Assembly (NCBI RefSeq): GCF_932526225.1
Contig: NC_064040.1
Location: forward strand, 8,219,181-8,283,180
Source of the DNA: Nematostella vectensis
Taxonomy: Eukaryota; Cnidaria; Anthozoa; Actiniaria; Edwardsiidae
DNA: 64,000 nt
Reading direction: 5' to 3'
Shown: positions 24,968 through 44,720 of the stretch, in pieces
How the letters are laid out: each line of letters begins with the position of its first letter
How positions within the stretch are numbered: position 1 is the stretch's first letter
Made by a program: the position numbers and the translations under genes
Notes under the pieces: model-generated
What the model was told of the DNA's origin: nothing
Databases searched by the model: none
What the model saw: the letters and a program-made list of their open reading frames with translations, nothing else

Positions 24968-25512
24968 GGCTGATTCTACACTAGCTTTGAATCAGCTCAG
25001 CTTGATTCTAAACTAGTTTCTGAATTAGCTCAGCTTGGTTCTAAACTAGTTTCTGAATTAGCTCAGCTTGATTCTAAACTAGTTTCTGAATTAACTCAGC
25101 TTGATTCTAAACTAGTTCCTGAATTAGCTCAGCTTGATTCTAAACTAGTTTCTGAATTAGCTCAGCTTGATTCTAAACTAGTTTCTGAATTAGCTCAGTT
25201 CAATTCTTAACTAGTTCCTGAATAAGCTCAGCTCAATTCTAAACTAGTTCCTGAATTAGCTCAGCTCGATTCTAAACTAGTTCCTGAATTAGCTCAGCTT
25301 GGTTCTAAACTAGTTTCTGAATTAGCTCAGTTCAATTCTTAACTAGTTCCTGAATTAGCTCAGCTTGATTCTACACTAGTTCTTAAGTTAGCTCAGCTCG
25401 ATTCTAAACTAGTTCCTGAATTAGCTCAGCTCGATTCTAAACTAGTTCCTGAATTAGCTCAGCTCAATTCTAAACTAGTTCCTGAAAAAGCTTAGCTTGA
25501 CTCTTAACTGGT
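24968..25512. repeat. 33-bp minisatellite, about 16 copies, just past the TRIM9-like stop codon
   Basis: Units carry TTCTAAACTAGTTTCTGAAT followed by TAGCTCAGCTTGA, with frequent TTTCTG/TTCCTG and CTTGA/CTCGA/TTCAA variants. The array begins 34 bases beyond the stop at 25546 on the gene strand, so it very probably forms most of the 3' UTR. Confidence 0.95.
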
Positions 25513-25545
25513 TCTTGTATTAGTTAGCATAACTGATCTCAGACA

Positions 25546-32793
<7,248 letters not shown>

Positions 32794-35700
32794 CCCTGCT
32801 AAAAAGGTTCTTTTCTCCGAACGTTCGATCGCGCAAGATTCGAATCCTTTGTTTTGCCTCCACCGCGCCAATAATTAGCGCCAAATTAGCACGTGTCTTT
32901 GGGTGTTTTATGATTGGCTTATCCCACAAATGCCGGTCTATGATTGGTTCAATAGGATAAGCGTGTGTATATTCAAGTCAATGCCTTTGTACGGCACTTA
33001 TGAAAATTCCCTTAGATGTTTACTCGAAATTAACAAAAATACATTGAATTAGTAAACAAATCTTGATAATGGAGTAATCGTTTTACAATCAAACCTACAT
33101 GTCTATCTTTTTACCTCGAGATGAATTCGCCAAGTGCGAGCGCCAGGACCATCAATCAAAATAGCGTGAATCAAAGATAATACAGACCGTGACTTTATTT
33201 CAATATGCCGTCCATTTATATGGCCTCGATGTAGCGACTTCGAGACACGCGTAGCGGGGGGTGAATTGATTCAAGTACAAAACAACCCGAAGTGACACGT
33301 GCCTCCTATTGTTTCACTAAGTGCTCCGATTTCATGTCCTTTGAAAATCTCTCAATCGTACTTAAATGTTGGCGTTAATTCTATTACGTACAAAAATACT
33401 TTGCGTCTTACTTCACGCCAGTTTGCGAGCCAACACGTTTGGGTCTAATATGTGAGAATTTGAGCAAATAGAGGCGCTTGTATGATTTCTTTTAAAATGT
33501 TTCGCGAATGCTCATGGTGGTTTTATTATTGATACACGTGCTCTGAAGTCTTTATGTTACAGCATGTTTGATTTATTACATTTTGTACATTCGTGACGTC
33601 ACGCCGTGAACTGTGTTAACTTACCTTATTAACTTTGTTTTTGCGATGTCAAATTTTCGCGATTTTGAGATGGCGATATTTCGCGACATTTTGTTTTCGC
33701 GACGCTTTTTTCGTAAAAACACAGGTCACTTTATTTTCGCGATTTTGGTACAATAAAATCAAGTAAAAACAATTGGAATCAATTTGTGCTTTCATTATCA
33801 AAACAGTAACAGCAACATGCGTGGGCTAAATCAAGTTCCACAGAAATCTATGAATAACCTGCTAGACGGCTCTCCGGAGATTCGGGATTCCTTTCCCTCG
33901 CCACAGGAATCCCAAATCTCCGGAGAGCCGGCTAGCAGGCTATCTATGCATACAGTTCAGCATTGTCCAACTCAACGGTACAATATGAACAAAATAGACT
34001 AGAAGTTCTCATGGAGTGCTCGAGCTCATAGATTGGCTGGTCATTCAATTGCAAGGGTTAAATCTATATTCTTTTAGATTTGTGTTGGGCAGTTTGCACA
34101 TTTTCCATAAGCCAGATTTATGTAAGACCCCATTTTCTTTGCAGCCACTGTCTTGGCTGATCATTAACCCTTTGTTTCAAGGTTTCTCTGTTTGTTTTAT
34201 AAGAGAAGTAGAACAAAAACAAATTGTTTGTAGTCTTTATTTTATTAAACAAAAGAAATTATTTTATTAAAGGCATTGTATGTCAAGAAAAGGAAAGGTG
34301 AAGTCTGATAACCATAACAAACAATCTGATTAGCTGTGGAGGGGATGTGCAGTCATAGATATTATGGAAAGTAAGTATATTTAAAAAAAGACTGCTTTTC
34401 GGTGGTTGAGTGGGAGGGGCACAACCCGTGTGTCCACCCCGAGCTGCATGCCTGTACATACACAGTAAGCTATTTGGGTCTAAGTGGTGGCCATGATAAT
34501 AGCTACTGAAAAGATTACTGCTCATGTATTAACATATAGTGAACTATACAGAATTTATGATTTCCTGCTTCTCCCTAACAATAGCTTCTGCATGTAAGTA
34601 CACTGCAGTATTCACTGAAGCCCACTGATTTCTAAAGAATCTCTGTGTCTCCTCTGTGGCTGTGATGTAGCAATCAACTTTTGTTTTATTTCTTGGGCAA
34701 TAATTTGAAATCATAGTTAAAGTTCTGGACTGGACATTGCTGTGGAAAAATAGACTCAAAATATAAAATACTGCAAACCCAGTATCAAAAAAAAAAAATA
34801 TGTCTGATATAGAAGTGCCGAGAAGCGGGGCAGTGAAATGACATTATTCGGATTGATTTTTACATTTCCCTTTCTACACAAGTCTCATCAAATAACACAG
34901 AGATCTACTGAATGCTTATTATTTACCCGTCATTCTAAGAATTTGGTTGGTTTGTCTTCCCTTTATAAAGTTATTTCGCTCAGTTGTATTTATAAACAAA
35001 GCCTTACAGTAAAATCCTCAGGCAATGGGATTTGGGATGTTTGAATATCTTTCGCTTTGCCCTTAGGTGAGGGGCTAGTTTGATTATCCGAGTTCTTTTA
35101 TTATCAAATGACAAACTTCGAAAGCCATGATAAGCAAACCCCGTAAAACATCCGATCATAAGTCGTCATAATTACCAAATAATTCTTTGATATCTCCATC
35201 GTATTCGCGGTATAAATCGAGGCGCTTTCAACCATTATCGGAAACACAAGGCAAGTGCTTCCCTGCTAGCAGAGGCCTCTTTTCTCTGTATTTCGCTGGG
35301 CTGGAGTTCGCGAGGAAAAGCTCGCTCGCTGCGCTCGCTCGAGTAACAAGGGGTAGCCAAAGGTTTTGTGTGCTTACTTAACTTTCGCATCACCTTAATT
35401 TTCGCTTTACCATTGGCCCTAAAAGCAATAAGAGTAACGGTCCTGTATGTATTCGGATGAGGAGCGTGTAAGGGTTGGATTTTTTTCAACAACACATTTA
35501 AATACAAAATGTGTTCATATTTCGCCGCGCTTGCCAAGCATCATACAAATTCCACCTTAACCAGGGTTTATTCCGAACGCAGTAATGCATTGGTAAGATT
35601 AGAAAACTTCAATTGCGGTGTCCCAATATCCCAACCCTTCGTAATGAACCTTAGAAGAATTGACGGGAGACTCCTGTCCATTTACAGGCCCGTACCCAGG

Positions 35701-36617
35701 ATTTTTATGTTTTTTTTTTTTTTTTTTTTTTTTTTGGGAAGGGGGTGCTACATCCGAAAAAGTGGAGCTTATTTTCCGAGGGGAGGGGGGGGGGGGAGTA
35801 AGTGGGTGAGTTTTCTGATAAAAATCTGATCACCAGGAAAGAACAAAAGGGATTTGGGGCGTTTATACTGGGATTTCGCTGCTAAAAAGTTGGACTTACA
35901 CGTTTATGACATACCAGGGTGATCTAGAATGCCTCTTTTTTATCTCTTCGCTTATTCCTCATAGTGTTGTCTACAAGAGCACGTCTATTGCGGGCCATTT
36001 GTGTTCTCTGGGCGGGGTGGGGGGGGGATGCGTTCGTGCACCCCGCCTTGGGTACGGTCACTTCTGCCAAAATCTATTGGATTCACCACGGGCTATAGGA
36101 TAGTTTCGAGAAATGATGTGCGCTTTGTAACCGACGTTAGCCTGTTAAATGAGTAACTCGGCCCCCAGCGGGCAAAAATACCTTATAGCCTTCTTATAAA
36201 ATTTATGTGGCTTAAGGCAAATGCTGTCACTCCTTTATGATTATTTTTAGGGGGGTGGCACTCTTCTAAAATTTAAATCTTCTGCGCTTCTATATACTTA
36301 GGACTGTTAGTGCTTTGGGTTCTGCTCTTATCTAATGAAACAAAAATAAACGACGGAACTCTCATAGTTGTTTTGTTGGTGTCAGTCAAAAATGTGTTTA
36401 CCGCCGTCAATTGGCTAATTACTTTGGTACGGCAGTAAGAGCGCACTACTACCCATAATACACCGCGAAACAAGACTCACGATCGTACCTGACATGCTTG
36501 AGCTACCTGTGCTCCTCCGCTTATACTAGGCCATCTCAAACCCGTGTTGTAATGATGGCGATTTATAATGCTTTCTGCAAAGTTTACAGAAAAGACTGTA
36601 TTTAGCCAATAGCTGAG
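32794..36617. other. Divergent spacer between TRIM9-like and HADH-RING genes
   Basis: It should contain both promoters. It holds a hairpin at 33849-33951, TTTCGCG-rich words at 33645-33750, a T-tract plus G-tract repeat with GGCCCGTACCCAGGATTT at 35688-35800 (also at 46854), and GC-rich words such as GCTCGCTCGCTGCGCTCGCT near 35325. The short frames in it show no recognisable domain. No further gene was identified. Confidence 0.6.
33849..33951. repeat. Near-perfect hairpin with about 40-base arms
   Basis: The arm containing GCTAGACGGCTCTCCGGAGA and GGGATTCCT is followed after a loop of about 12 bases by its complement (AGGAATCCC, TCTCCGGAGAGCCGGCTAGC). TATGAATA on one side faces TATCTATGCAT on the other. 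GC-rich arms in AT-rich surroundings suggest a foldback mobile element. Confidence 0.85.
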
Positions 36618-39600
36618 ATGCAGCAGGAAGAACCGTCAGTGGCCGTCATCGGAGCAGGATTAATGGGAACTTGCATAGCAGGTAAGCTTACAAATATTAA
36701 TATAATATTAATATATAAAATTATAATATAGAACCATTTTGTGAAAGGGGCAAGCTTTAGGTGACCCTTGGCAGAGAGGATGATGACATTTCCTTAACCC
36801 CCCTGTACAAGAGGAGAGGGCCGAGGGCCCGGGGGGATATGAAATTGTTGTACTCGCGGAATAGAGATCGCTATGTACAGTTACAGCTACAACTGTAGTC
36901 TCTTATGTGAACACTGGACTTCTTTTCACTTTCAAGTAGTGAAATTTTTTCCAACTATCTCTTGTGTTTTGGAACTTTGCTTTGGTTTTCTCTACACTCT
37001 ATGTTTCATTTTAATTTCTCCCTCTTCCCATAGATTTTAAAGCTGTTTTCCTCTCATCACTCAGATTTTCAAGCTGTTCCCCCCTTATCCCTTAGATTTG
37101 GAGGCTGTTTTCATCCCTTCCATTAGATTCTAAGTGTTTATATCCATCCCTCTGATTTTCTTATCCTTTAGTCAACCACACTGACCTTTTCATTTTCAAT
37201 GGGAATTCACCCATTAACTTTAAACCCTATGTTTATTTATGTGTATCTAGGGGAACTGGCATATCATGGAGCCAGAGTCAATTTATATGACAGAAGTGCC
37301 CAGGCCATGGAAAAATCAAAGGAAATGCTGATCCAGCAAAAGGAGCAATTGAAGAGGGAAGAAGTCATGGCCACCTCAGATTTTATTGTAAGTACATTAA
37401 TACAAGCAAAAATACAATAGTATTTTGAAGAACCAGGCGTGAATAAATCATTTATAGATAAAAAGACTTAAAAGAAGGTCTCCACATCGATCCACAGATA
37501 AAAAATAAGGTTTTTCTTAAGGACTTTTGTGCATGTTTGTTTGTATTAGGTGAATGAAAGACCATTGTGTGCCGACTACATGAAGTAAATTAAAACTCAC
37601 ATAAATATTGCTTTCAACAAAAGCCACATCTTGCAACGGTAGTAAAAGGGTTGTTCAAGTGCATAACTCAGTGTGCTTTAGTTATTCCACCATCTTCTCG
37701 GCCAAACCGGCTGCCTAAAATGTGTCTGTAAATATCACTCATGTGAACATGGATTTCGTGGTGAAATACACGTTTGGTTGTCAAATGAATATGGATTTTT
37801 TGGGTGATGTTTACCTGAAACAAGATTTATATTGTCAGAGTCATCTAGTCATGTGTCGGGACTGCAAATGTTTAGAGTGTGATGGAAGGTCAACAGTTTG
37901 GTTGTTCTGAGCAAGGCTGTGCTATGTTAATGTTGTATTCCTTTTAGTAGCAATTAAAAGTTGTGTATTTGTTTTGGACGGTTTATGGGTTTACCGCCGG
38001 GCAAAACCCATAATTATGCTTTAAGAGTTGCAAGTGATTTCTTCTGCTCTCCCTTTGCTGGGCTTCTGGAATTACGCGGAGAAAAACTCAAAATTACGCT
38101 AGATTCTTTGCTAAATTACACGCTAAATTACGCGGAAAATCAATCATTACGCACTAAATTACGCTGGATTTTGCAATACATTTTTCTTTAAAAATCAAAA
38201 TTTTGCGGGATTCTTTACTAAATTACGTGCTAAATTACATGGAATATCAACTGTTATGCCCAAACTACATTTTGTACCGAAGAAAAGCACGAAATAACTT
38301 GAAAGGGTTAATTTTTTAACCAAAATATCTTAGGCGAGTTTTCATTGGCTCCTTGCCACCAGCCAATTAAAAAAGATATTTTTTTATTAGTCCTAGGCCT
38401 TCGCGGTTTAGCAAAGAATGCCTAGTCATTTTATTTGTTTTCGAAATTCAGTTCGAAATATCGAACTCTTACGAAGAATATCTTTTTTTTACGAGAAATA
38501 GAGGTAAGAACCCTAAAAGAACACATCAGCTGTGCACTTAAATGTTTTGTCTTTCAAAATTTAGCCAAATTACGCAGGATTACGCGGAAATTTGTGGATT
38601 ATGCTGATTACGTGGAGAAAGCCAAATTACGCGCTTCCGCACAAGTGCATAATTCCAGAAGCCCTGCCTTTGTCCATTACCACAATTCCTTGAGGTCGAT
38701 TTCGTGGACTCCTCGGTATGGTTTCGGGTCTCGGGATCACTTGGGGTAATTTTGGGGATCATTTCGGGTCCTGGGATCGTTTCGGGTCCTGTACAAGCTA
38801 CCCTCAGAAATGAGACAGACATGTGCATACCTGTCAACTCTCCTGCATTAGGCGGGAGTCTCAAGATTTTGGACCTCTTCTCCCGTTGTCTCTTGTGGAG
38901 CACCAAATTTCTCCTAGCAATGTTTATCACTTTCGAAAAAATGTTCTATACCGCAAACACCTGCAAAGGTATACCCACCCACCCCCATCCCCAAAAAATG
39001 AATATACCCCACCCCTCCCCCAAAAAATTTCATAAGCCTACTATATATATATACTATTTCTAAAGGACTGGGTGCAGGTACCTTATATGTTACTCAATAC
39101 TCCTCATATAATTGTTTTCTCTCATAGGGGACTGTTGCATTTTGTGAGAGCTTGGAAGAAGCAGTTGTGAATTCAGGACTAATTTTTGAAGCAACAATTG
39201 AAAATCTTGAAGTGAAGAAGTCTGTTTTTAAATGTAAGCATTTATTTCCAGGAAAATAGTTTAGACATTATCACAAATATGAGTACGCAAGTCTACAGTG
39301 AATCAGAAACAGCTGCTTGAAACAATTACAACCAGCATCACAGTATTTCCAGTATCCAAGGAAATTTGAATGTACCTATGATGTATTTGAAATGTTTGCA
39401 GGTACGGTCAACTCCTGCCACCTGACAACTGACAACAGTCAGTTTTTTTTACAGAAAACTATAACAATAACAGAAACCATTGAAATACTGAAAGCAACTT
39501 CTACTGTTAACGTCAGGCTCAGAACATTAGCCAAGTTGGACATATAATGTACGAAAGATTCTCTAAATTTTGGTTTTTCAGTTATGTATGCAAACTGCTG

Positions 39601-42184
39601 ATGACCCAATTCATATCATTCTGTTACAGTAATTCAGAGTTTTCTTCATTATGCCATACTGACTACCTAGGAAGTAATGCTACCCCCCAATGCCGCAGCT
39701 ACTTTTTGCATAAATCATTCATGACTTTAATGTAGTGATGCTTATTATTTCTGTCTGTCATCTTCTTATTTTTGCATATTTGCAGCTATTTCTCAGTTCT
39801 GTCGTACCAATGCAGTTATAGCAACAAACACTCTTGCGCTAGATACCAGTGTTGTTGCTGAACATGTCACAAATCCAGAGGTATGGATAGCATGGGTAGT
39901 TTTCTGAAGGATTATTTTCAGGGGGTTTTTGAGTGGCATATATGTAGGCAGATCTCTTCCCCTATTATCAGAGATATGAAGAAATATAAGGAAATTCAGA
40001 AAAAACAATAAATACAACTCCTCCCCCCTTTTCTTGAAATACTTCCTCCTTCCCCCATTTGTTGGGACTCCAGGATCTTCCCCTGATAAACAAGGCAACA
40101 TTCAATTAATTTTTTTGTGTGTGTAAGTGAAAGACCCAGGAGAAGTTGGGCCCCCCCACCTATTTTCCTAACAGGAAGTAGTATTTTCACAGCCCCCTTG
40201 CCTGCCTCGTTCTCTATTTGGTCCTGCAATCATGCCAATCATGTCAATAATAGAAAGAAGAAAAAATAACGCAGCTCCTTATGATATAAAACAAATCTAT
40301 CTCTATAGGTATCTTACTCTTATTATTTACAGACCTGGAGATGTCTGCTTCAGGAAGTTGTAGTTGTTGTGTGGGAAATGATCGGCGTTTTACACACCAA
40401 TGCACAAAAACATGTCATGTGTATCGTTTGACCTTCCAGCGTTGTCTTGGGATAAGGTTTCTGTACCCTGTGTACAGTATACCAGAAGTAGAGATTACAT
40501 TAGGCAGTCAAACATCTCCAGAAACCATACAGAAAGGTGTGTTGCATTTACTTCTTCACCTCGATTTTCATTCATGCACTCCCTCTCAAATCCAAGCCCA
40601 AAAATCGTGCCCCCCCTAGACCGGACGTCCAAAAATTTGAAACTCCCCCTCCCACCACCTCCGCATTTTTATATCCAATAATTATATTTCTTTAAAACCA
40701 CAGAGACTTGATATACATACTGAGTGTAACTGAATATAATCTTTACTAAAATGTAGATCAGCTAGCATGGCAATTTTGTCCTATTTAATTTAAGTATGAA
40801 TCTTCACTTCGCTAGTTTAAGAGTGGCACAGAGATAAACAACAAATTCCAGTGTCGCTAGAAAACGACTACGTTGTCGACGATGTTAACTAAGACATTTG
40901 AGTGTAGGTTTCGCAACATTTTAAAGTATTGTTTTGTTCAACTGATTAGAACGGGCAACTTTGTCTGTCAACCATGAGAGGGATTCTCAAAATTTATATA
41001 AAGACAAGATTGGTACCTGAACAATTTGGAACTAGATATACAACAGTACGAAACATTGTGAACTTTATAAATGTTTTTTTTTATTTGAACAATGACTCTC
41101 TTGTTCAGTGTTATATTAAATTTGGCACCCCAAAAAATGTGACCCCCCCCCCCATAAATATTAGCCGGCACTCCCCACCCAGTAATATATGACTGCTCCC
41201 TTATATTCTTATTGATGAAACAGTGTAACTTGATAGAGGGGGTTATAAATAAAAAAATAAAAAAATGTGAGGGTGGAAACTTCATTCTCCTATTTGTGTA
41301 TACCATTTCTTTGACCCATGTCTCGAAAATTCTTTTTTGTCTTACTAGTTCAGCAGTTTCTTGAAGGCAAGCAAAAAACATTGTTCTTTCGGTCTGGCAA
41401 AAAGCCACTGGTGCTCAGTCACAGTCAAGTAGAGGACAGGAAAAAAGGTAAGGACTGCTTTTTGGACCTAGTATATGTAGTTGGACATGCAATTTGTGCT
41501 GTAGTTTTATCATAAGAAATTGCCCAAAAAAGTCCTTAAAAAGTAACTCTATAATTCTACATTGTTTTCCAAGCCCAGAGACAGCAGACAAGAAACTGGA
41601 TCCAAGAGGGGCGTAGCACCCACGACGTGGTTCCCAACCTTGGCCATGGTGTGGCGTCTAGGCATGCACAGGCATCTCCCATAGCCATGTCATCTGGCAA
41701 GACCAGTCAATCTACAGATGCAGGTATATATGGCTCAGCCAGTTCATATGGGCCATCCCTTTGCTTGCTCACATGCTTTTTGTGTCTGTTTGCTTGCTTG
41801 CTCGATTTTTTTTATGGCTCTCTCTCTTTCTGCATTACAAACGGGTTAGGTTTTCTGCTATGGGTCTTTTTTATCAAACAAAGTTTTTGTGGAAGAAATA
41901 AGATGTGGTCACATCTCAATTCATCAATCTTCGACATCTTTAATCTACCCCCTGGCAGCAAATATTATTTATGTCATTAGTTCCTTGTGCCTTTTACAGA
42001 AGAGGAATGCAGCAAGGAGAGTGAGTGTGTGGTGTGTATGGATAACAGACGAGACACCGTCTTGTGCCCGTGCCATCACCTGTGTGTATGTGGACAGTGT
42101 GCCGCCGCCCTCCAATTGAACGAGGAACCTTGCCCCATCTGCAGACAAGCCGTAGCCTCTGTTATTCATGTCTATCAACCATAA
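36618..42184 (+). CDS. 3-hydroxyacyl-CoA dehydrogenase NAD-binding domain fused to a C-terminal RING finger
   Basis: Eight exons: 36618-36681, 37251-37387, 39128-39233, 39786-39880, 40440-40536, 41349-41447, 41574-41723, 42000-42184; 933 bp, 310 residues, all phases agreeing. An in-frame TAG lies 15 bases before the ATG. Residues 8-17 (VAVIGAGLMG) carry the dinucleotide motif GxGxxG. The 3HCDH_N fold runs to about residue 190 (SLEEAVVNSGLIFEATIENL, AVIATNTLALDTSV, LGIRFLYPVYSIPEVEI, TSPETIQKVQQFL). Compared with HADH, the SNTSSL serine is replaced (TNTLAL, 116-121), the LHFFNPV His is Arg140 and its Asn is Tyr143; only the Glu (E152) remains. The C-terminal dehydrogenase domain is absent. After a linker of about 60 residues comes a C3HC4 RING with ligands C259, C262, C274, H276, C280, C283, C294, C297, closest in style to MGRN1/CGRRF1-type RINGs. 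I infer a catalytically dead, possibly nucleotide-binding E3 ligase. I know of no named family with this architecture. Confidence 0.9.
38055..38672. mobile_element. Interspersed repeat family R2, copy 2 (inverted relative to copy 1)
   Basis: This is the reverse complement of 20167-20773. It shares AATTACGCGGAGAAAAACTC-type ends, CGATATTTCGAAC-related words, TTGCAATACATTTTTCTTTA and the TTCCAGAAGCCCTG terminus. It lies in intron 2 of the HADH-RING gene. Downstream at 38690-38830 sit repeats of TTTCGGGTCCTGGGATC, another dispersed word set. Confidence 0.8.
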
Positions 42185-44720
42185 GAAAGCCATGTCGAGA
42201 AACATGTGAGTGAACAACATATTAATGCTACAAAGAGAAAAATCATTAGCATGTATAAAGGCATTTGTATACCTAGCGGTAGACACAGGGAGCGTACATG
42301 CCCCTCCCAGCAAATCCTGGCGTTGTCACCAGTTCTCCGGTCGATTACGTAACAATATCCGATGATTTTTTAACGGAAAACGCCCAAATGTTTCGGAATT
42401 GTGAAAGAAGTGTTGCTGTTGGAAATTTTTTTGAGGATGCGATTGAAAATTTAGAGCGGATGGCCTGTTTAATATCTCGGATTCTAATAGATAACGGTTT
42501 AGGTTTCCGTCGGACCTCCGGAAGTAAACTTGTGACAATGCGGCTATAACCTTTACGCATTTTGTCTGAACTCTGTTGCCAGTTTGGTCGTTATTAGGAG
42601 GAGAATTACACAAATGATCAATAACAACATAATATTCAAGGTCGTGATTAATGAACACAAGTTGACACTGCATATTAAAACACATCAGACTAAAAATCCA
42701 ATATTTTGCTGCTATCTAAGCCTGCTCTTAGCATGTTCTTAAAATTGGGTGAAATCTCAGCATGGACGTTCTTATAAAAAGGGATAAAAAGTGTGTATTT
42801 CACTTCAAGGGGGTTATCTAATGATAAACGGTGGGTGAGTTGATAATTACATTCATATCCGTAACCTTCATATTCTATTGGGCTTAGCCTTCAAAACGGC
42901 TTTTTATTTTAGAAATAGTGGTTGACATGATTTTTTTAAGTTCTTGTTTCTTTGTTAAAAAAAAAACAAAGCAAGTAAATCTCCTTTTCCAATCGACACC
43001 AACTCTTGTTTATCTCTGGACAAGTAACAGATGGTTTCTACCAAGCTAAGTGATAGCATTTCTAATCTGCAATATGATTTTTTGTGTTGAGGACGTAAAA
43101 CACAAATTCAAAGTTTGCTAAAATTTCATTTGGCATAGGAAAAGCAGCAAATCTTTTAACACACACAAAAAACGACAAATCACTCGACAGCTGCATAACC
43201 AGCACAATGTATCCAGGGGAGAACTCAGGAGTTCTTAAAAGGGCTAAAAAAAGGCTTACATCAGCATCCGATTAGGTAGGTTAATAGCTAATGAATAGAT
43301 AACGATCTCGCATTGCTAGTACTTTTTACTTTAAAAATACACCAGATTTTGGACCTCTTTTCATGGTTTTTATGTTTTTTATCGTGATAGTTCGAAACAT
43401 CTATATGTTGTGCATGGCAGGTGTACCTAGAAACATCGCTTGCGCACGTCATCGTCTTAAAGATGGACAGATGCCATTTTATATATTTTTCATATATTTT
43501 TCTGCTATTTGAGACTCTGAATGTTCTTAAAAAATTGGGGAAATCTTAGGCTGGATGTTCTCATAAAAAGGGTTCTTATGAAAAAAAAAAGACTGTATTT
43601 AAAGACAAGGTGGTAAAGGGTATTTTCGTGAAACGAGATTTGGTCATTTTTCACCCTACGACAAACGTGAAATCGTCCATTTCGACGTCCGTGAAACGTG
43701 ATTTAACAGGCATAAAAAGCCATTTTGCCCGATCCGTAAAACGTGATCCATACCCCCCTTTATCAGCCTGTAAAGAAATCAATTCAAGTCAATGAATTGT
43801 CGGGAACCCTTCACGTGTAACGACCACTTGACGTCCCCTGCGGCTTCTGCAGAAAAGAGAGGTTGACAGATACGACATTTTCGCGTCATATTCTTTTGGT
43901 ACTCTACGGCGGGGAATTATTTATTGTAGCGCACCCCTAGCGGTGCTGTGTTAGTATTTGTGATCTTTCGTGCAGCAATCGTGGTGGCTGGGGCAATTTT
44001 GCACTTTTTTAGTCCTTGACCAATGACGATGAAATGCCCTTTTGTTGAAAGAACAATTACAAAGTCTCTGGTATCCACTGCCGGCATCAATGGAATTCTT
44101 GTGAATAATTTATTGGCAAGGCAAACAATTGAAATTCTGTATTGGCGATTATTGTGCCGCGCTATCGAAGCTGTGATTGGCTAGTTGTTACTATGTAGCT
44201 ATTCGCATCAATTCACTCGGATGAATAGAGAGGCTTGATGGTAATTGACAACCACACTACAAAAAGCAAACATTTAAACATTACTTCGGTTTTGAGCCGC
44301 TTGGCCTACTCTAATGTAACAAGGCGGGTGTGAAGAACCAAACAGAAACAAAACTTCGAATGGTGTTGCAAAAAGAAAGAAATTGAAGTCAAAGTAACCG
44401 GCTCAAGTTCTTACATGCTTCAAAGAGTTTCTAATCCAACCAGACCACTCATTCCAGATAAATCCAAATTAACTACTTTTCGTTTCGCATGGGAGCTTTC
44501 TTGTTTGTCTGACTTTTAGAAAGAATGACAGTGACACAGATGCAATTTTGCGCCAGCCAATCACGGACGTCGGCTAAATGAATTTGGCAAAAGACAGACA
44601 AAGGCGTCGAGACGATTAGTTGTCGCAGTAATCAAGTACTAACATTGCTAGTTTGCTGGTCAGCCAATACGACTGTGCTTTTCAAGATATCTGGTCTAGT
44701 TGCCCGGGGCATTTGGAGTT
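42185..44720. other. Spacer between HADH-RING and DMRT genes
   Basis: It contains two related blocks, 42722-42795 and 43517-43592, sharing ATGTTCTTAAAA, GGGGAAATCTTAGGCTGGA-like and GTTCTCATAAAAAGGG words, which may be ends of one element of about 870 bp. A cluster of GTGAAACGTGATTT words lies at 43615-43750. ORFs here are short and unrecognised. The DMRT promoter should lie in the last few hundred bases. Confidence 0.55.

Noticed and set aside
40332-40439. Extension of the HADH exon upstream to an acceptor at 40332 (Cys-rich DLEMSASGSCSCC segment)
   Set aside because: The acceptor at 40439 joins in phase and continues the HADH alignment (TNPE to RCLGIRF) directly; the extra segment has no counterpart.
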